Counted from the stretch's first letter, positions 25,408-34,138 are shown. The stretch is DNA of 49,121 nt from Acidobacteriota bacterium (GCA_963169195.1 CAUJDN010000059.1:1-49121), one strand, 5' to 3'. Translations and numbers: made by a program. Notes: generated by a model not told the origin, from the letters alone.

Positions 25408-25590
25408 CTATCCGCCCGCGCGCGTCGGTTCCCCGGCCTCGTGCCCTCGACACACGCGCACGGGCAGCACCGGGTACTTCTGATAGTGCGGATCCGTGAA
25501 CGAGCGACGGCACAGGTAGAACCGCGACCGCGTGGTTTCGACAACCTGACAGTGCCGGCAGCGCCCGCACAGCCCGGGCTCGGGATCCAT
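25408..25590 (-). CDS. Small Cys-rich (CxxCxxC) zinc-ribbon-like protein
   Basis: 60 residues, MDPEPGLCGRCRHCQVVET followed by 'RSRFYLCRRSFTDPHYQKYPVLPVRVCRGHE'. Four to five cysteines (CGRCRHC, LCRRS, VCRG) suggest a single zinc-ribbon or similar metal knot. I recognise this as a small conserved hypothetical of acidobacterial type but cannot name a function. The start is ATG 25590 since TAGGAT lies exactly 7 nt upstream; ATG 25599 (MVD...) would overlap the -10. Divergent from the VWA gene 43 bp away. Confidence 0.7.
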   Translation of the reverse strand: MDPEPGLCGRCRHCQVVETTRSRFYLCRRSFTDPHYQKYPVLPVRVCRGHEAGEPTRAGG

Positions 25591-25597
25591 GTCAACC

Positions 25598-25627
25598 ATC
25601 CTACGCGTCACGGACAGGTAATAAGAT
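25598..25627. promoter_or_regulatory. Back-to-back leaderless promoters (Cys-rich protein / VWA protein)
   Basis: Minus strand TAGGAT (25603-25598) with 7 nt to ATG 25590; plus strand TAAGAT (25622-25627) with 6 nt to ATG 25634. The two -10 elements are 18 bp apart, so the polymerase footprints must overlap. Confidence 0.55.
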
Positions 25628-25633
25628 GGATCC

Positions 25634-26539
25634 ATGAGACTCTCGGCGGTCGGACCGGTGATCGCGGCCATGGCCGGGGTGGCCCTGGCTGCTGCGCCAG
25701 CCGTGCAGGATCAACCGGTGTTCCGCTCGGCCGTCCGAACGGTGCCCATCTACGCCACGGTGCTCGACGCCGGCGGCCGCCTGGTGCCGGACCTCGAGCA
25801 GGCGAACTTCTCGGTGTCCGACAACGGCAAGCCCGCCGAGATCGCGCTCTTCTCGAGCGAGCCGCAGCCGTTCACCGCGGTCGTGATGCTGGACACCAGC
25901 GCCAGCATGACGGCGAACCTCAAGCTGCTGAACCGCGCGGCCGAGCAGTTCCTGCTCCGGCTGCTGCCGGTGGACCGCGCACAGGTGGGCGCGTTCAACG
26001 ACAAGATCCAGCTGAGCGGCGAGTTCACCAACGATCGCGACGCGCTCATCGCCGCGCTCGACGATCTCTACTTCGGCAACCCGACCCGGCTGAACGACGC
26101 CCTCGCCTCCAGCCTCGACGCGCTGCGGGGCATCGACGGCCGCCGCGTCATCCTCGTCTTCACCGACGGCGAGGACACGGCCAGCCGCGCGCGGTTCAAC
26201 ACCGTGATGGATCGGGCGCGCGACGAAGAGGTGATGGTCTACTCGATCGGGCTCGAGTCGGAGTACTTCAACGGCGTGCGCGTCGTGCGGTCGCGGCCGA
26301 CACGCGACCTGCGCAAGATCTCGGAGGAAACCGGCGGCGGGTACTTCGAGCTGAAGGAGACTGCGGAGCTCGCGCCCACGTTCAGCCGGGTCGCACAGGA
26401 GCTACGAAGTCAGTACCTGATCGGGTTTGCGCCGGCGGCGTTGGACGGCAAGGTGCACAAGCTCGAGGTGCGCGTGAACCGTCCGGGGATGACGGTCCGC
26501 GCGCGAAGGAGCTACCTGGCCGCCGCCGACCGATCGTAG
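25634..26539 (+). CDS. Secreted VWFA-related domain protein
   Basis: 301 residues: signal peptide (1-21), a short beta domain ('VPIYATVLDAGGRLVPDLEQANFSVSDNGK'), then a von Willebrand A domain with an intact MIDAS start D87-T-S-A-S91 ('VVMLDTSASM'), and a closing region 'FELKETAELAPTFSRVAQELRSQYLIGFAPA' with 'HKLEVRVNRPGMTVRARRSYLA'. This is the layout of the acidobacterial VWFA-related (TIGR03436-type) family, whose role is not established; metal-dependent protein binding outside the inner membrane is likely. Leaderless start at 25634. Confidence 0.85.
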   Translation: MRLSAVGPVIAAMAGVALAAAPAVQDQPVFRSAVRTVPIYATVLDAGGRLVPDLEQANFSVSDNGKPAEIALFSSEPQPFTAVVMLDTSASMTANLKLLNRAAEQFLLRLLPVDRAQVGAFNDKIQLSGEFTNDRDALIAALDDLYFGNPTRLNDALASSLDALRGIDGRRVILVFTDGEDTASRARFNTVMDRARDEEVMVYSIGLESEYFNGVRVVRSRPTRDLRKISEETGGGYFELKETAELAPTFSRVAQELRSQYLIGFAPAALDGKVHKLEVRVNRPGMTVRARRSYLAAADRS

Positions 26540-26597
26540 GATTCACTGGTCTCGGGCCCGGCCTCAGGCCCCAACTCCCAAGTCCCACGACCCAGAC

Positions 26598-26693
26598 TCA
26601 GACGAACACCATTGCCACGAGCGTGATGGCCAGGAGCGCCCCGACGACGGCTTCGGCCGTGGCGGAGAAATTCAACTCGTAGATGCGGAACAT
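26598..26693 (-). CDS. 31-residue single-pass membrane microprotein
   Basis: Reads MFRIYELNFSATAEAVVGAL then LAITLVAMVFV: a short polar N-terminus and one transmembrane helix of about 17 residues up to the C-terminus. A strong ribosome site GGAGG lies 8 nt before the ATG, which is the main argument that it is translated. Not recognised; small size and hydrophobicity recall accessory subunits of membrane complexes, but no complex is encoded next to it. Adjacent to it (26555-26597) are short CCCAAGTCCC-type repeats. Confidence 0.5.
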   Translation of the reverse strand: MFRIYELNFSATAEAVVGALLAITLVAMVFV

Positions 26694-26831
26694 GGCTCGT
26701 GCCTCCAGAAGGTTGGACGTGGCCCGCTGGTGGGCTGTTCCATCCGGGGGCACACGCCGCGCACGCACGGGAAGATCACGAGGGATGCAGCCAGGTGCGA
26801 GGGACGGTTGGGGGATGCCGGGGCCGGGCCC

Positions 26832-27659
26832 CTAATCCCTGAGGGCGGCGCGCCGGAAGGCGGGCCAATCAGCCTGTCGCAGCGCCTGTTCCACCAGCGC
26901 CGGGTTCCCGCTGATCGACACCACCGCCCCCGCGCGTCCCCCGGACGCGGTCGAGACCGGCACCGTCACGTCCACCTGCGGGCCATCCGCCCGAGGGCTG
27001 ATGGCGGCCTCCCCCGCGTTGCCGAACACCAGCCAGGCCTGTTCCGCGCAGTAGTGCTCCTCGGCCGGCGCGCCAGCCTCGGCGGCCGCCCGGTAGACAT
27101 TGGCGGGCACGCGAATCACCGTCGCGGGTCCGGCCACCCCGTCCATCTCCGCAGGCGGGATGCCCGTGGCCACGCTGAAGGAGAGATCGTCGTCGAGCGG
27201 CGCGACCGATACGAGGAGATGGCTGTCGGCGTCGTACCGCTCACCCGCCACGCCGTCGTCGTCGAGTGAGATCTCGCGGATGCCCGAGACGCGGCCGGTG
27301 CGCTCGAAGTCGCTGAGCGCCTGCTCGTAGTCGCCCTGCGAGCGTCGCTGCGAGCGCATGGCCGCCTCCTGGATCTCCTCCTCGGCGGCCAGCGCGCGTT
27401 TGCGGTTCTCCGGATTCAGTGGATTGGCCAGCACCTCGACCTGTCCGTCACTTCCCGCGGGCCACCGGACCACCCACACTGGCCGGGGCCCGCCGCTGGC
27501 GGGCGTGCCGTCGGGACCGGCCTCGGGAAACGGCAGGGCGGGACGAAGGGCCAGGACGAGGGCCCGGACGAGCGTGTCATCGTCGCCCACATGGGCGCGA
27601 AGGGGCGCGGCAACGGCCAGTGCCGCCAGGAAGGCCGCGCAGGTGCCGCACCACCACAT
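26832..27659 (-). CDS. Exported protein of unknown function
   Basis: 275 residues with a signal peptide (MWWCGTCAAFLAALAVAAPLRA). No family recognised. The mature part has a Glu/Arg-rich helical stretch (about 85-115, 'ENRKRALAAEEEIQEAAMRSQRRSQGDYEQAL') followed by mostly beta-type sequence ('GVAGERYDADSHLLVSVAPLDDDLSFSVATG', 'VDVTVPVSTASGGRAGAVVSISG'). One Cys in 'EEHYCAEQAWLVFG'. The start is supported by TAGAAT 6 nt upstream. Divergent from the gamma-glutamyltransferase gene; no evident link. Confidence 0.65.
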   Translation of the reverse strand: MWWCGTCAAFLAALAVAAPLRAHVGDDDTLVRALVLALRPALPFPEAGPDGTPASGGPRPVWVVRWPAGSDGQVEVLANPLNPENRKRALAAEEEIQEAAMRSQRRSQGDYEQALSDFERTGRVSGIREISLDDDGVAGERYDADSHLLVSVAPLDDDLSFSVATGIPPAEMDGVAGPATVIRVPANVYRAAAEAGAPAEEHYCAEQAWLVFGNAGEAAISPRADGPQVDVTVPVSTASGGRAGAVVSISGNPALVEQALRQADWPAFRRAALRD

Positions 27660-27665
27660 GAGGCG

Positions 27666-27700
27666 ATTCTATCCAACCGGGCGCGCCCGTCCGCTACAAT
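27666..27700. promoter_or_regulatory. Back-to-back promoters (unknown exported protein / gamma-glutamyltransferase)
   Basis: Minus TAGAAT (27671-27666), 6 nt to ATG 27659 (leaderless). Plus TACAAT (27695-27700) with 23 nt to ATG 27724 and GGAGG in between (leadered). Confidence 0.5.
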
Positions 27701-27723
27701 CGCGGGCGGCACGGAGGCTCAGC

Positions 27724-29433
27724 ATGAGACGAGTCCTTCTGGGGCTCTCGGGAGCAGCGCTCATCATGACCACGTCCGCGGCACAGCCAGCGATTCGCCC
27801 GGGCGATCGCCCGTCGGGTAACATCCTCGCCACGCGGTCGGCCGCGGTGGGCCGGCACGGGATGATTGCCACCAGCCAGGCCCTGGCCTCGGCCGCGGGA
27901 CTGCGGGTCCTGCAGGAGGGCGGCAACGCCATCGACGCGGCCGTCACCGCCGCCGCGGTGCTGGCCGTCGTCGAGCCCTCGATGAACGGCATCGGGGGCG
28001 ACCTCTTCGCGCTCGTCCACGACGCGAAGGCGAAGCAGGTGTACGGCCTCGATTCGAGCGGCCGCTCCGCCTACCGGGCCACGCCCGAGGAGTTCGCCCG
28101 GCGGGGGCTGACGGAGATGGCCGAGGACGGCCCGCTCGCCGTGGATGTCCCGGGCGTGGTCGAGGGGTGGCATCAACTGCTCGCGCGGTTCGGCACCATC
28201 CCCCTCTCGAAGGCCTTGCAGCCCGCCATCGCCTACGCACGCGACGGCTTCCCGGTGCAGGAGATCATGGCCGCGCAGTGGCAGGACGCGGCAGAGCGCC
28301 TCGCGGAAGACGCGGCCGCGGCCCGGACGTTCCTTCCGGGTGGCCAGGCGCCTCGCGAAGGCGAGATCTTCGCGAACCCCAACCTCGCGAGAAGCCTCGA
28401 GCTGATTGCGAAGGAGGGACGCGACGCCTTCTACACCGGGGCCATCGCCCAGGCCATCGTCGCCGACATGAAGGCGCGCGACGGCCTGCTCGAGATGCGC
28501 GACTTCGCGGATCACAAGGCCGACTGGGTGGAGCCCCTCCGCACGAGCTACCGCGGCCACGACGTCCTCGAGATGCCGCCCAGCACGCAGGGCTTCGTCG
28601 CCCTCGAGATGCTGAACCTGATGGAAGGCTTCGACGTGAAGGCGATGGGCCACAACTCGGCCGACTACCTGCACCTGCTGAGCGAGGCGAAGAAGCTGGC
28701 CTTTGCGGATCGCGCGGCGTACCTCGCGGACCGCGACGCGATGCCGAAGGGCCTCCTGGCCATGCTGGTGTCCAAGGACTACGCCGTCCGGCGGCGTCCC
28801 GAGATCACGATGCAGAAGGCGGGCGCCTACGCGGCCGGCACGCCGCGCGGCCCGTCGTCACCGCTCGACTTCGCGGGGCGCGATCGCGGCGACACCATCT
28901 ATCTCACCGCCGCCGACGGGCAGGGCAACGTCGTGTCGTTCATCCAGTCGCTCTTCTCCTCGTTCGGCGCGGGCATCGTCGCCGGCGACACGGGCATCAC
29001 GCTGCACAACCGCGGCGCGGGCTTCACCCTCACGCCCGGTCACCCGAACCGGATCGCGCCGCACAAGCGCCCGCTGCACACGCTGGTGCCCGCGATGATC
29101 CTGAAGGAGGGCCGCCCCTGGGTGTCGTTCGGCGTGATGGGCGGGGACAACCAGGCGCAGGCGCACGTGCAGGTGGTGGCGAACCTGGTGGACTTCGGGA
29201 TGGGCATCCAGCAGGCGGGCGAGGCCGCGCGCGTGCGCCACACGGGCACCAGCCTGGCGGTGGAGGCCGGCATCGGCGCCGAGGTGCGCAGGGCGCTCGA
29301 GGCGCGCGGGCACACCCTCACGGACGGCCGCGGCGCGATGGGCGGCTTCCAGGGAATCCTGATCGACCCGCAGAGCGGCGTGCTGATGGGCGGCTCCGAC
29401 ATGCGGAAGGACGGGCTCGCGATCGGCTGGTAG
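27724..29433 (+). CDS. ggt: Gamma-glutamyltransferase family Ntn-hydrolase, exported
   Basis: 569 residues: signal peptide (MRRVLLGLSGAALIMTTSA), then the large subunit with 'MIATSQALASAAGLRVLQEGGNAIDAAVTAAAVLAVVEPSMNGIGGD' core motifs. Self-cleavage should occur before the Thr in 'RDRGDTIYLTAADGQGNVVS', which becomes the nucleophile of the small subunit; the small subunit continues with 'GITLHNRGAGFTLTPGHPN' and the oxyanion region 'MGGDNQAQAH'. Known roles: removal of gamma-glutamyl groups from glutathione or gamma-glutamyl peptides in the periplasm. The start at 27724 has GGAGG upstream and begins the signal peptide; longer in-frame extensions run through the neighbouring gene and promoter. 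Confidence 0.88.
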   Translation: MRRVLLGLSGAALIMTTSAAQPAIRPGDRPSGNILATRSAAVGRHGMIATSQALASAAGLRVLQEGGNAIDAAVTAAAVLAVVEPSMNGIGGDLFALVHDAKAKQVYGLDSSGRSAYRATPEEFARRGLTEMAEDGPLAVDVPGVVEGWHQLLARFGTIPLSKALQPAIAYARDGFPVQEIMAAQWQDAAERLAEDAAAARTFLPGGQAPREGEIFANPNLARSLELIAKEGRDAFYTGAIAQAIVADMKARDGLLEMRDFADHKADWVEPLRTSYRGHDVLEMPPSTQGFVALEMLNLMEGFDVKAMGHNSADYLHLLSEAKKLAFADRAAYLADRDAMPKGLLAMLVSKDYAVRRRPEITMQKAGAYAAGTPRGPSSPLDFAGRDRGDTIYLTAADGQGNVVSFIQSLFSSFGAGIVAGDTGITLHNRGAGFTLTPGHPNRIAPHKRPLHTLVPAMILKEGRPWVSFGVMGGDNQAQAHVQVVANLVDFGMGIQQAGEAARVRHTGTSLAVEAGIGAEVRRALEARGHTLTDGRGAMGGFQGILIDPQSGVLMGGSDMRKDGLAIGW

Positions 29434-29453
29434 GGGACTTGGCAATTGGGGCT

Positions 29454-29500
29454 TGAACCTCAGAACCCCAGAACCTCAGAACCCCAGAACCCTTGGCCCC
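29454..29500. repeat. AGAACCYC 8-bp tandem repeat
   Basis: About five alternating AGAACCTC / AGAACCCC units in the gap between convergent genes. Confidence 0.7.
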
Positions 29501-29503
29501 AGG

Positions 29504-31324
29504 CTAGGGCACCGCGATCTCCACCTCGTTGGACCACGCGCCCGAGCCGCACGCGTTGCGGGGGCGCACGCGCACGTAGTAGATGCCTGGCGGTGCGGCG
29601 ACGCTCAGCGTAGTGCCACCAACCGGAAGCGAGGCCACGTCGGCGGCGCCACTCGACGTGCCGGCCTCGACCACGTAATCAATGGCGTCGGCCGCCGCGT
29701 TCCAGACAAGCGTCACCTGCCGGCCATCCAGCGAATGGGTCAGCGGCGAGGCCGAGCCGGGCGGGCTGCACTCAACGGCGACGACCGTCTCCGGTGAGGC
29801 TTCGCTGGTACCGCACGCGTTCCGCCCCCGCGTCCGTACGTAGTACACCCCCGGCGGCGCCTGCGCGGCGAGCGTCGTCGAGCTCACCACGGTGCTCAGC
29901 AGGTTCGCCTGTCCCGGCACGGAGCCGGCCTCGAGCACGTGACTGGACGCGCCGCTCCCCGGCGTCCACGACAGCGTGACCGACGAGCCGACCACCGAGG
30001 CGTCGGGCGCACCCGGCGCGCCGGGCACGGTGCACGACGGCGGCGTCAGCCTCACGACGACTTCGTTCGACACCGCGCCGCCGCAGCCGTTCCGCGCGCG
30101 CACGCGAACGTAGAAGGTGCCCGCCGGCGCGCTGTCGACGAAGTAGCTCGTGGACGAGGCCGGCACGGGCACCGCAGCCAGGTTCGACGCCCCAGGTGCG
30201 CTCCCTGCTTCGAGCAGGTAGTCGCTGACGGAACCGCCGGACGCGGGCGCCGACCAGGTGAAGGATGCCGAGAGCCCTGACACCGACGCGGCGAGACCCG
30301 ATGGCGCGCCCGGTGCTTCACACGGGCCCGTGGTCCCCCGCCACCCGAGCTCGACGACCTCGAAGTCGCCGGCCTTGATGGCCTGAAAGGCGGGGTTCAA
30401 CTGCCCGTTGTCCCACCGCGGATCGAACACACCGCTCACGTACATGTCCGAACCCGTGTCGGCCACGATGAGTCCGTGGGTCTTCATCGCCCTGAAGATC
30501 TTCCGGATGTGCGCCGGGTAGCCGCTGATGTTCGTGTTCGCCTTCAGGCGCAGGCGTGCGCCGAGCGGCGGCCCCGACGGGTTCGTGTTCGCACGGTGCG
30601 AGGCCGGCCAGACGTAGCCGTTCACGCCGTGCACCGTCACGCGAAGCGCGTGGCGAATCTCCTCGGGGCCGAACACTTCGTCGTACCGCACGAGGCCCGG
30701 CAGGATGGCCAGTCCCGCCGCGTCGGCGGACGTCCAGCCTTCGGGCCGGCGCGCGTTGGTGTTCATGTCGAAGAACGCGCCCGAGCCCGCTGCCCAGCCG
30801 GTACCCGTCCATCGCAGGGCGAACAGCTCATAGAGGTGCCGGTTGTCGCGGTCCACGATCAACATGTGCCGATCGCCGCCGACGTTCGCGCTCCCCGGAG
30901 GGCCGCCCTCGATCCAGTACGGTTCCGTAATCGCCTGTGCCGGAATGGGATAGAAGGGATAGCTCTGCCCGGTCTGGTGGTTCACACCATCGCTCTCCTC
31001 GTCGTAGTCGAACTGGACGGCGACCCTTGGCTGATCGTCACCCACGACCACGTACGGCATGCCGTAGATGAATTGGCTGCCCGGCGCCTCGGTGCCGCCG
31101 AAGTCCGGGTGCATGCCGTCGCCGGGTCCGATGAAGGAGACGAACTCGCCGGACCGCGGATCCACCGGCGCCCGCGAGATGTCCTCGTTCCACCAGTTGT
31201 CGGCCGGGAACAGCGGCAGCGGCCCCGGCAGCGGCCCGTTGCGCTCGGCGAGGGTCTGGGCCATCAGCATGGCGCCGGCCGCCAGCGCCACGGCGAGCGT
31301 CCCGACCGTCCAGCGTCGCGTCAT
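29504..31324 (-). CDS. Secreted protein with three fibronectin type III domains
   Basis: 606 residues: signal peptide (MTRRWTVGTLAVALAAGAML), an N-terminal domain of about 330 residues ('PLFPADNWWNEDISRAPVD', 'HMLIVDRDNRHLYELFAL', 'GYPAHIRKIFRAMKTHGLIVADTGSDMY'), then three FN3 repeats of about 85 residues, each starting 'PGAPSGLAASVSG' or similar and ending 'YYVRVRARNACG...SNEV'. The N-terminal domain is seen in secreted acidobacterial and actinobacterial proteins of unknown function. Likely surface or extracellular. Start 31324 from the signal peptide; CATCAT lies 6 nt upstream. Confidence 0.78.
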   Translation of the reverse strand: MTRRWTVGTLAVALAAGAMLMAQTLAERNGPLPGPLPLFPADNWWNEDISRAPVDPRSGEFVSFIGPGDGMHPDFGGTEAPGSQFIYGMPYVVVGDDQPRVAVQFDYDEESDGVNHQTGQSYPFYPIPAQAITEPYWIEGGPPGSANVGGDRHMLIVDRDNRHLYELFALRWTGTGWAAGSGAFFDMNTNARRPEGWTSADAAGLAILPGLVRYDEVFGPEEIRHALRVTVHGVNGYVWPASHRANTNPSGPPLGARLRLKANTNISGYPAHIRKIFRAMKTHGLIVADTGSDMYVSGVFDPRWDNGQLNPAFQAIKAGDFEVVELGWRGTTGPCEAPGAPSGLAASVSGLSASFTWSAPASGGSVSDYLLEAGSAPGASNLAAVPVPASSTSYFVDSAPAGTFYVRVRARNGCGGAVSNEVVVRLTPPSCTVPGAPGAPDASVVGSSVTLSWTPGSGASSHVLEAGSVPGQANLLSTVVSSTTLAAQAPPGVYYVRTRGRNACGTSEASPETVVAVECSPPGSASPLTHSLDGRQVTLVWNAAADAIDYVVEAGTSSGAADVASLPVGGTTLSVAAPPGIYYVRVRPRNACGSGAWSNEVEIAVP

Positions 31325-31329
31325 CGGCG

Positions 31330-31336
31330 TATGATG
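31330..31336. promoter_or_regulatory. Overlapping divergent -10 elements (FN3 protein / lipoprotein)
   Basis: Minus CATCAT (31336-31331) 6 nt before ATG 31324, and plus TATGAT (31330-31335) for the gene at 31368, which has a GGAGG leader. The two hexamers occupy nearly the same bases, so the promoters would be mutually exclusive. Confidence 0.4.
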
Positions 31337-31367
31337 GATTCTCATTCCCCTCTGGAGGCGTGTCGAG

Positions 31368-32036
31368 ATGCAAAAGCTGTTCACAGTCGGCGTGGCCGTG
31401 GCCCTCGTGGCGTCAGTCGCGTGCGGGAAGTCCGAGGCCGAGAGACAGGCCGAACAGGCCGCGGCCGAGGCCCAGAAGGCGGCGGACGCCGCGACCAAGG
31501 CCGCCGAGGCCGCTGGCCAGGACGTGGCCAAGGGCATGGAGGAGTTCGGCAAGGCCATGGCGGGCCTCGCCGGCGCGATGGGCGGCGACGGCAAGACCGT
31601 GGAGCCCGTCAGCTTCCAGGCGCTGCAGGGCACGCTGCCGCAGGTGGCGGGATGGGAGATGGGCAAGCCCGAGGGTGAGCGCATGACCGCGCCGTTCCCG
31701 TTCTCGTCCACCGAGGCCACTTACACGAAGGGCGACGCGAGCCTCGAGGTCAAGGTCGTGGACTCCGGCTTCGCGCAGATGCTGATCGCGCCGTGGTCGA
31801 TGATGCTCGCGAGCGGCTACAGCCGCGAGACGAGCGACGGCTACGAGAAGGCCGTGACCGTGAACGGCCAGCCCGGCTTCGAGAAGTGGGACAGCAGCTC
31901 GAAGAGCGGCGAACTGAACGTCCTCGTGGACAAGCGCTTCCTGGTGACCGTCGAAGGCCGCGACCTCTCCGACACGAAGGTCCTGCACGAGATGGCCGGG
32001 AAGATGGACTTCGGGAAGTTCGCGGCGCTGAAGTGA
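31368..32036 (+). CDS. Lipoprotein of unknown function with Ala-rich coiled coil
   Basis: 222 residues. Lipobox at 'VASVACGK' (Cys about 19). Residues 22-60 are an Ala/Glu/Lys-rich helix (ERQAEQAAAEAQKAADAATK) likely to form a coiled coil or linker. The C-terminal 150 residues are a compact domain ('YTKGDASLEVKVVDSGFAQMLIAPWSMML', 'VNGQPGFEKWDSSSKSGELNVLVDKRFLVTVEG') of a type found in several acidobacterial lipoproteins without assigned role. GGAGG precedes the start. Confidence 0.7.
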   Translation: MQKLFTVGVAVALVASVACGKSEAERQAEQAAAEAQKAADAATKAAEAAGQDVAKGMEEFGKAMAGLAGAMGGDGKTVEPVSFQALQGTLPQVAGWEMGKPEGERMTAPFPFSSTEATYTKGDASLEVKVVDSGFAQMLIAPWSMMLASGYSRETSDGYEKAVTVNGQPGFEKWDSSSKSGELNVLVDKRFLVTVEGRDLSDTKVLHEMAGKMDFGKFAALK

Positions 32037-32039
32037 GGT

Positions 32040-32122
32040 CTTGGGGTCTTGGGGGCTTGGGGGCTTGGGGGCTTGAGAACCTGAGAACGCCAGAACCTGA
32101 GAACCCCGGAACCCCAGAACCT
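32040..32122. repeat. TTGGGGGC and AGAACCYS tandem repeats
   Basis: Four TTGGGG(G/T)C units followed by about six AGAACCTG / AGAACCCC units. Reaches the stop codon of the next gene. Confidence 0.7.
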
Positions 32123-33122
32123 AGATCCTGAACCCCGCCCCGAGCGGATCGTCCCCGTCGATCAGGAAGGTGTGCTCGCCGGTTATCCAGGCGCTGCCCT
32201 CGATCGACGGGACGATCGCCTCGCGCTCGCCCACGCGCGTTCTCCCGACCACCCTCCCCGTGAACGTCGTCCCCACGATGGACTCGTGGATGAAGGGCGC
32301 GTCCTCTCCCAGCAGGCCCATCTCCGACAGCACGGCCATCACGGCCGCCGTGCCGGTGCCGCACGGGGAGCGGTCCACCTCGGCGTCGGCGAAGACCGTG
32401 ACGTTGCGCAGGTGCGCCTCGCCGCCCTGGGCGGGGCCGGTGAAGATCGTCCCGTAGATGCCCGACAGCCCGGGATCCGCCGGGTGCACGACCTGCCGCA
32501 GGCGCTCCACCTCGCGTGCGACGCGCATGCCCAGCGCGCGCAGCTCGGGCACCCGCGCGGCCAGCACCGGGATGCCGGCAGCTTCCGCGTCCACGATGGC
32601 GTAGAACGCGCCGCCGAACGCGACGTCCACCGGCATCGTGCGGCCGCCCAGCGTGACGGGGAGCCCCGCCTCGTACACGAACGACGGCACGTTCACGAAC
32701 ATCACCGACTCCACCCGGCGGCCACGCGACCCGTCCCGCCTTCGCGCGCGCGCCACGACCCGGCCCGCCGGCGTGTCGTACCGAATCTCGTCGCCGCCCG
32801 GGTCGATGAGCCCGCGCTCGAGGGCGATGGTGGTCACCGCGACGATGCCGTGCCCGCACATGGTGCTCCAGCCCTCGTTGTGCATGAACAGCACGCCCGC
32901 GTGGCCGTCGCTGGTGGCCGCCTCGGTGAGGAGCGCCCCGTACATGTCGGCGTGCCCGCGCGGCTCGAGCATCAGCGAGCGCCGCCAGTGGTCCAGGCGC
33001 TTCATCGCCCAGGCGCGCCGCTCGAGCATGGTCCGGCCCTCCGGCGAGGGGATGCCGTCCACGATCAGGCGGAGAGGCTCGCCCGCGGCATGCGCGTCGA
33101 CGGTGCGGATGGCGTGAGTCAT
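32121..33122 (-). CDS. Proline racemase / 4-hydroxyproline epimerase family enzyme
   Basis: 333 residues. Both catalytic cysteines are present: C89 in 'GWSTMCGHGIVAV' and C254 in 'VDRSPCGTGTAAV', so it should be a racemase or epimerase; trans-3-hydroxyproline dehydratases have Thr at the second position. Other family features are 'VDAHAAGEPLRLIVDG' and 'LMLEPRGHADMYG'. Expected reaction: inversion at C2 of proline or 4-hydroxyproline in the cytosol. The start at 33122 is set by CATAAT 7 nt upstream; upstream extensions cross the promoter. Divergent from an HDAC-like gene and an ornithine-cyclodeaminase family gene, which could supply a pyrroline-carboxylate reductase for the same substrates. 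Confidence 0.88.
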   Translation of the reverse strand: MTHAIRTVDAHAAGEPLRLIVDGIPSPEGRTMLERRAWAMKRLDHWRRSLMLEPRGHADMYGALLTEAATSDGHAGVLFMHNEGWSTMCGHGIVAVTTIALERGLIDPGGDEIRYDTPAGRVVARARRRDGSRGRRVESVMFVNVPSFVYEAGLPVTLGGRTMPVDVAFGGAFYAIVDAEAAGIPVLAARVPELRALGMRVAREVERLRQVVHPADPGLSGIYGTIFTGPAQGGEAHLRNVTVFADAEVDRSPCGTGTAAVMAVLSEMGLLGEDAPFIHESIVGTTFTGRVVGRTRVGEREAIVPSIEGSAWITGEHTFLIDGDDPLGAGFRI

Positions 33123-33129
33123 TGCGCTG

Positions 33130-33177
33130 ATTATGCGGGATTCCCCTCCCGACTCCCGACGATGATTGTTGTACGCT
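33130..33177. promoter_or_regulatory. Back-to-back leaderless promoters (racemase / HDAC-like)
   Basis: Minus CATAAT (33135-33130), 7 nt, ATG 33122. Plus TACGCT (33172-33177), 7 nt, GTG 33185. The whole intergenic region is 62 bp and also contains a CCCGACTCCCGAC repeat at about 33147-33160. Confidence 0.55.
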
Positions 33178-33184
33178 GTCCCCG

Positions 33185-34138
33185 GTGCTCGTGTTCTACT
33201 CCGACCACTTCGTCCTGCCGCTCCCCGAGGGCCACACGTTCCCCATGGCCAAGTACTCCCGGCTGCGCGAGCACCTCGTCGAACATCGCATCGTGGCGGC
33301 CGACAGGCTGCTGGAGGCGCCGGCCGCGAGCTGGGATGACCTGCGCCTGGTGCACACGCGCGAGTACGTGGACGCCGTCGCCTCGGGCACCCTGACGCGC
33401 GAGGCCCAGCGCCGCATCGGGTTCCCGTGGTCGCCGGGCATGGTCGAACGCTCGCGCCGATCGGTCGGGGCCACGGTCGCGGCCGCACGCGCGGCCCTCG
33501 CGCACGGGCTCGCCGCCAACCTCGCCGGAGGCACGCATCATGCGTTCGCGGATCGCGGCGAGGGGTTCTGCGTGTTCAACGACGTCGCCGTGGCCGCACG
33601 CGTGCTGCAGCGCGAGCGCGGCGCCACGCGCATTGCCGTCGTGGATTGCGATGTCCACCAGGGCAACGGCACGGCCGCCATCTTCCGGGACGACGCGTCG
33701 GTCTTCACCTTCTCGATACACGGCGCCCGCAACTTCCCCTTCCGCAAGGAAGCCAGCAACCTGGACGTCGCGCTCGAGGACGGGGCCACCGACGTGGATT
33801 ACCTGCCGCGGCTCGCCCGCCACCTCGATGACGTGCTGGATCGGCATCGCCCGGACTTCGTCTTCTACCTCGCCGGCGCCGATCCGTACGAGGGCGACCG
33901 CCTCGGCCGCCTCGGGATGACCATCGGCGGCCTGCGCACGCGCGACGAGCTCGTGCTCGGACGATGTCGCGCGCTCGGCCTGCCGGTGGCCATCTCGATG
34001 GGCGGCGGCTACGCCCACGATATCGACGCCATCGTCACGATTCACGCGAACACGATTGCGGCCGCCGCGGCCCTGTGCGCCCGCGACCTGGCGGCCCGGG
34101 ACACGGAGCCCACATGTCACAACGTTTCCGCCTGCTGA
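33185..34138 (+). CDS. Histone-deacetylase-family (class IV-like) zinc amidohydrolase
   Basis: 317 residues of the arginase/deacetylase fold. Catalytic signatures are visible: 'LAGGTHHAFADRGEGFCVFND' (the two His), 'VVDCDVHQGNGTAAIF' (zinc Asp and His), 'FYLAGADPYEGDRLG' (zinc Asp) and 'SMGGGYAHDID'. N-terminal 'FYSDHFVLPLPEGHTFPMAKY' is usual for bacterial members close to HDAC11. Substrates of bacterial relatives include acetylpolyamines, acetoin-related compounds and acetyl-lysine. The GTG start lies 7 nt after a -10 element. The 3' end overlaps the next gene by 25 bp. Confidence 0.88.
   Translation: MLVFYSDHFVLPLPEGHTFPMAKYSRLREHLVEHRIVAADRLLEAPAASWDDLRLVHTREYVDAVASGTLTREAQRRIGFPWSPGMVERSRRSVGATVAAARAALAHGLAANLAGGTHHAFADRGEGFCVFNDVAVAARVLQRERGATRIAVVDCDVHQGNGTAAIFRDDASVFTFSIHGARNFPFRKEASNLDVALEDGATDVDYLPRLARHLDDVLDRHRPDFVFYLAGADPYEGDRLGRLGMTIGGLRTRDELVLGRCRALGLPVAISMGGGYAHDIDAIVTIHANTIAAAAALCARDLAARDTEPTCHNVSAC

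Noticed and set aside
32121..33122. Trans-3-hydroxy-L-proline dehydratase
   Set aside because: That activity goes with Thr at the second catalytic position; here it is Cys254.
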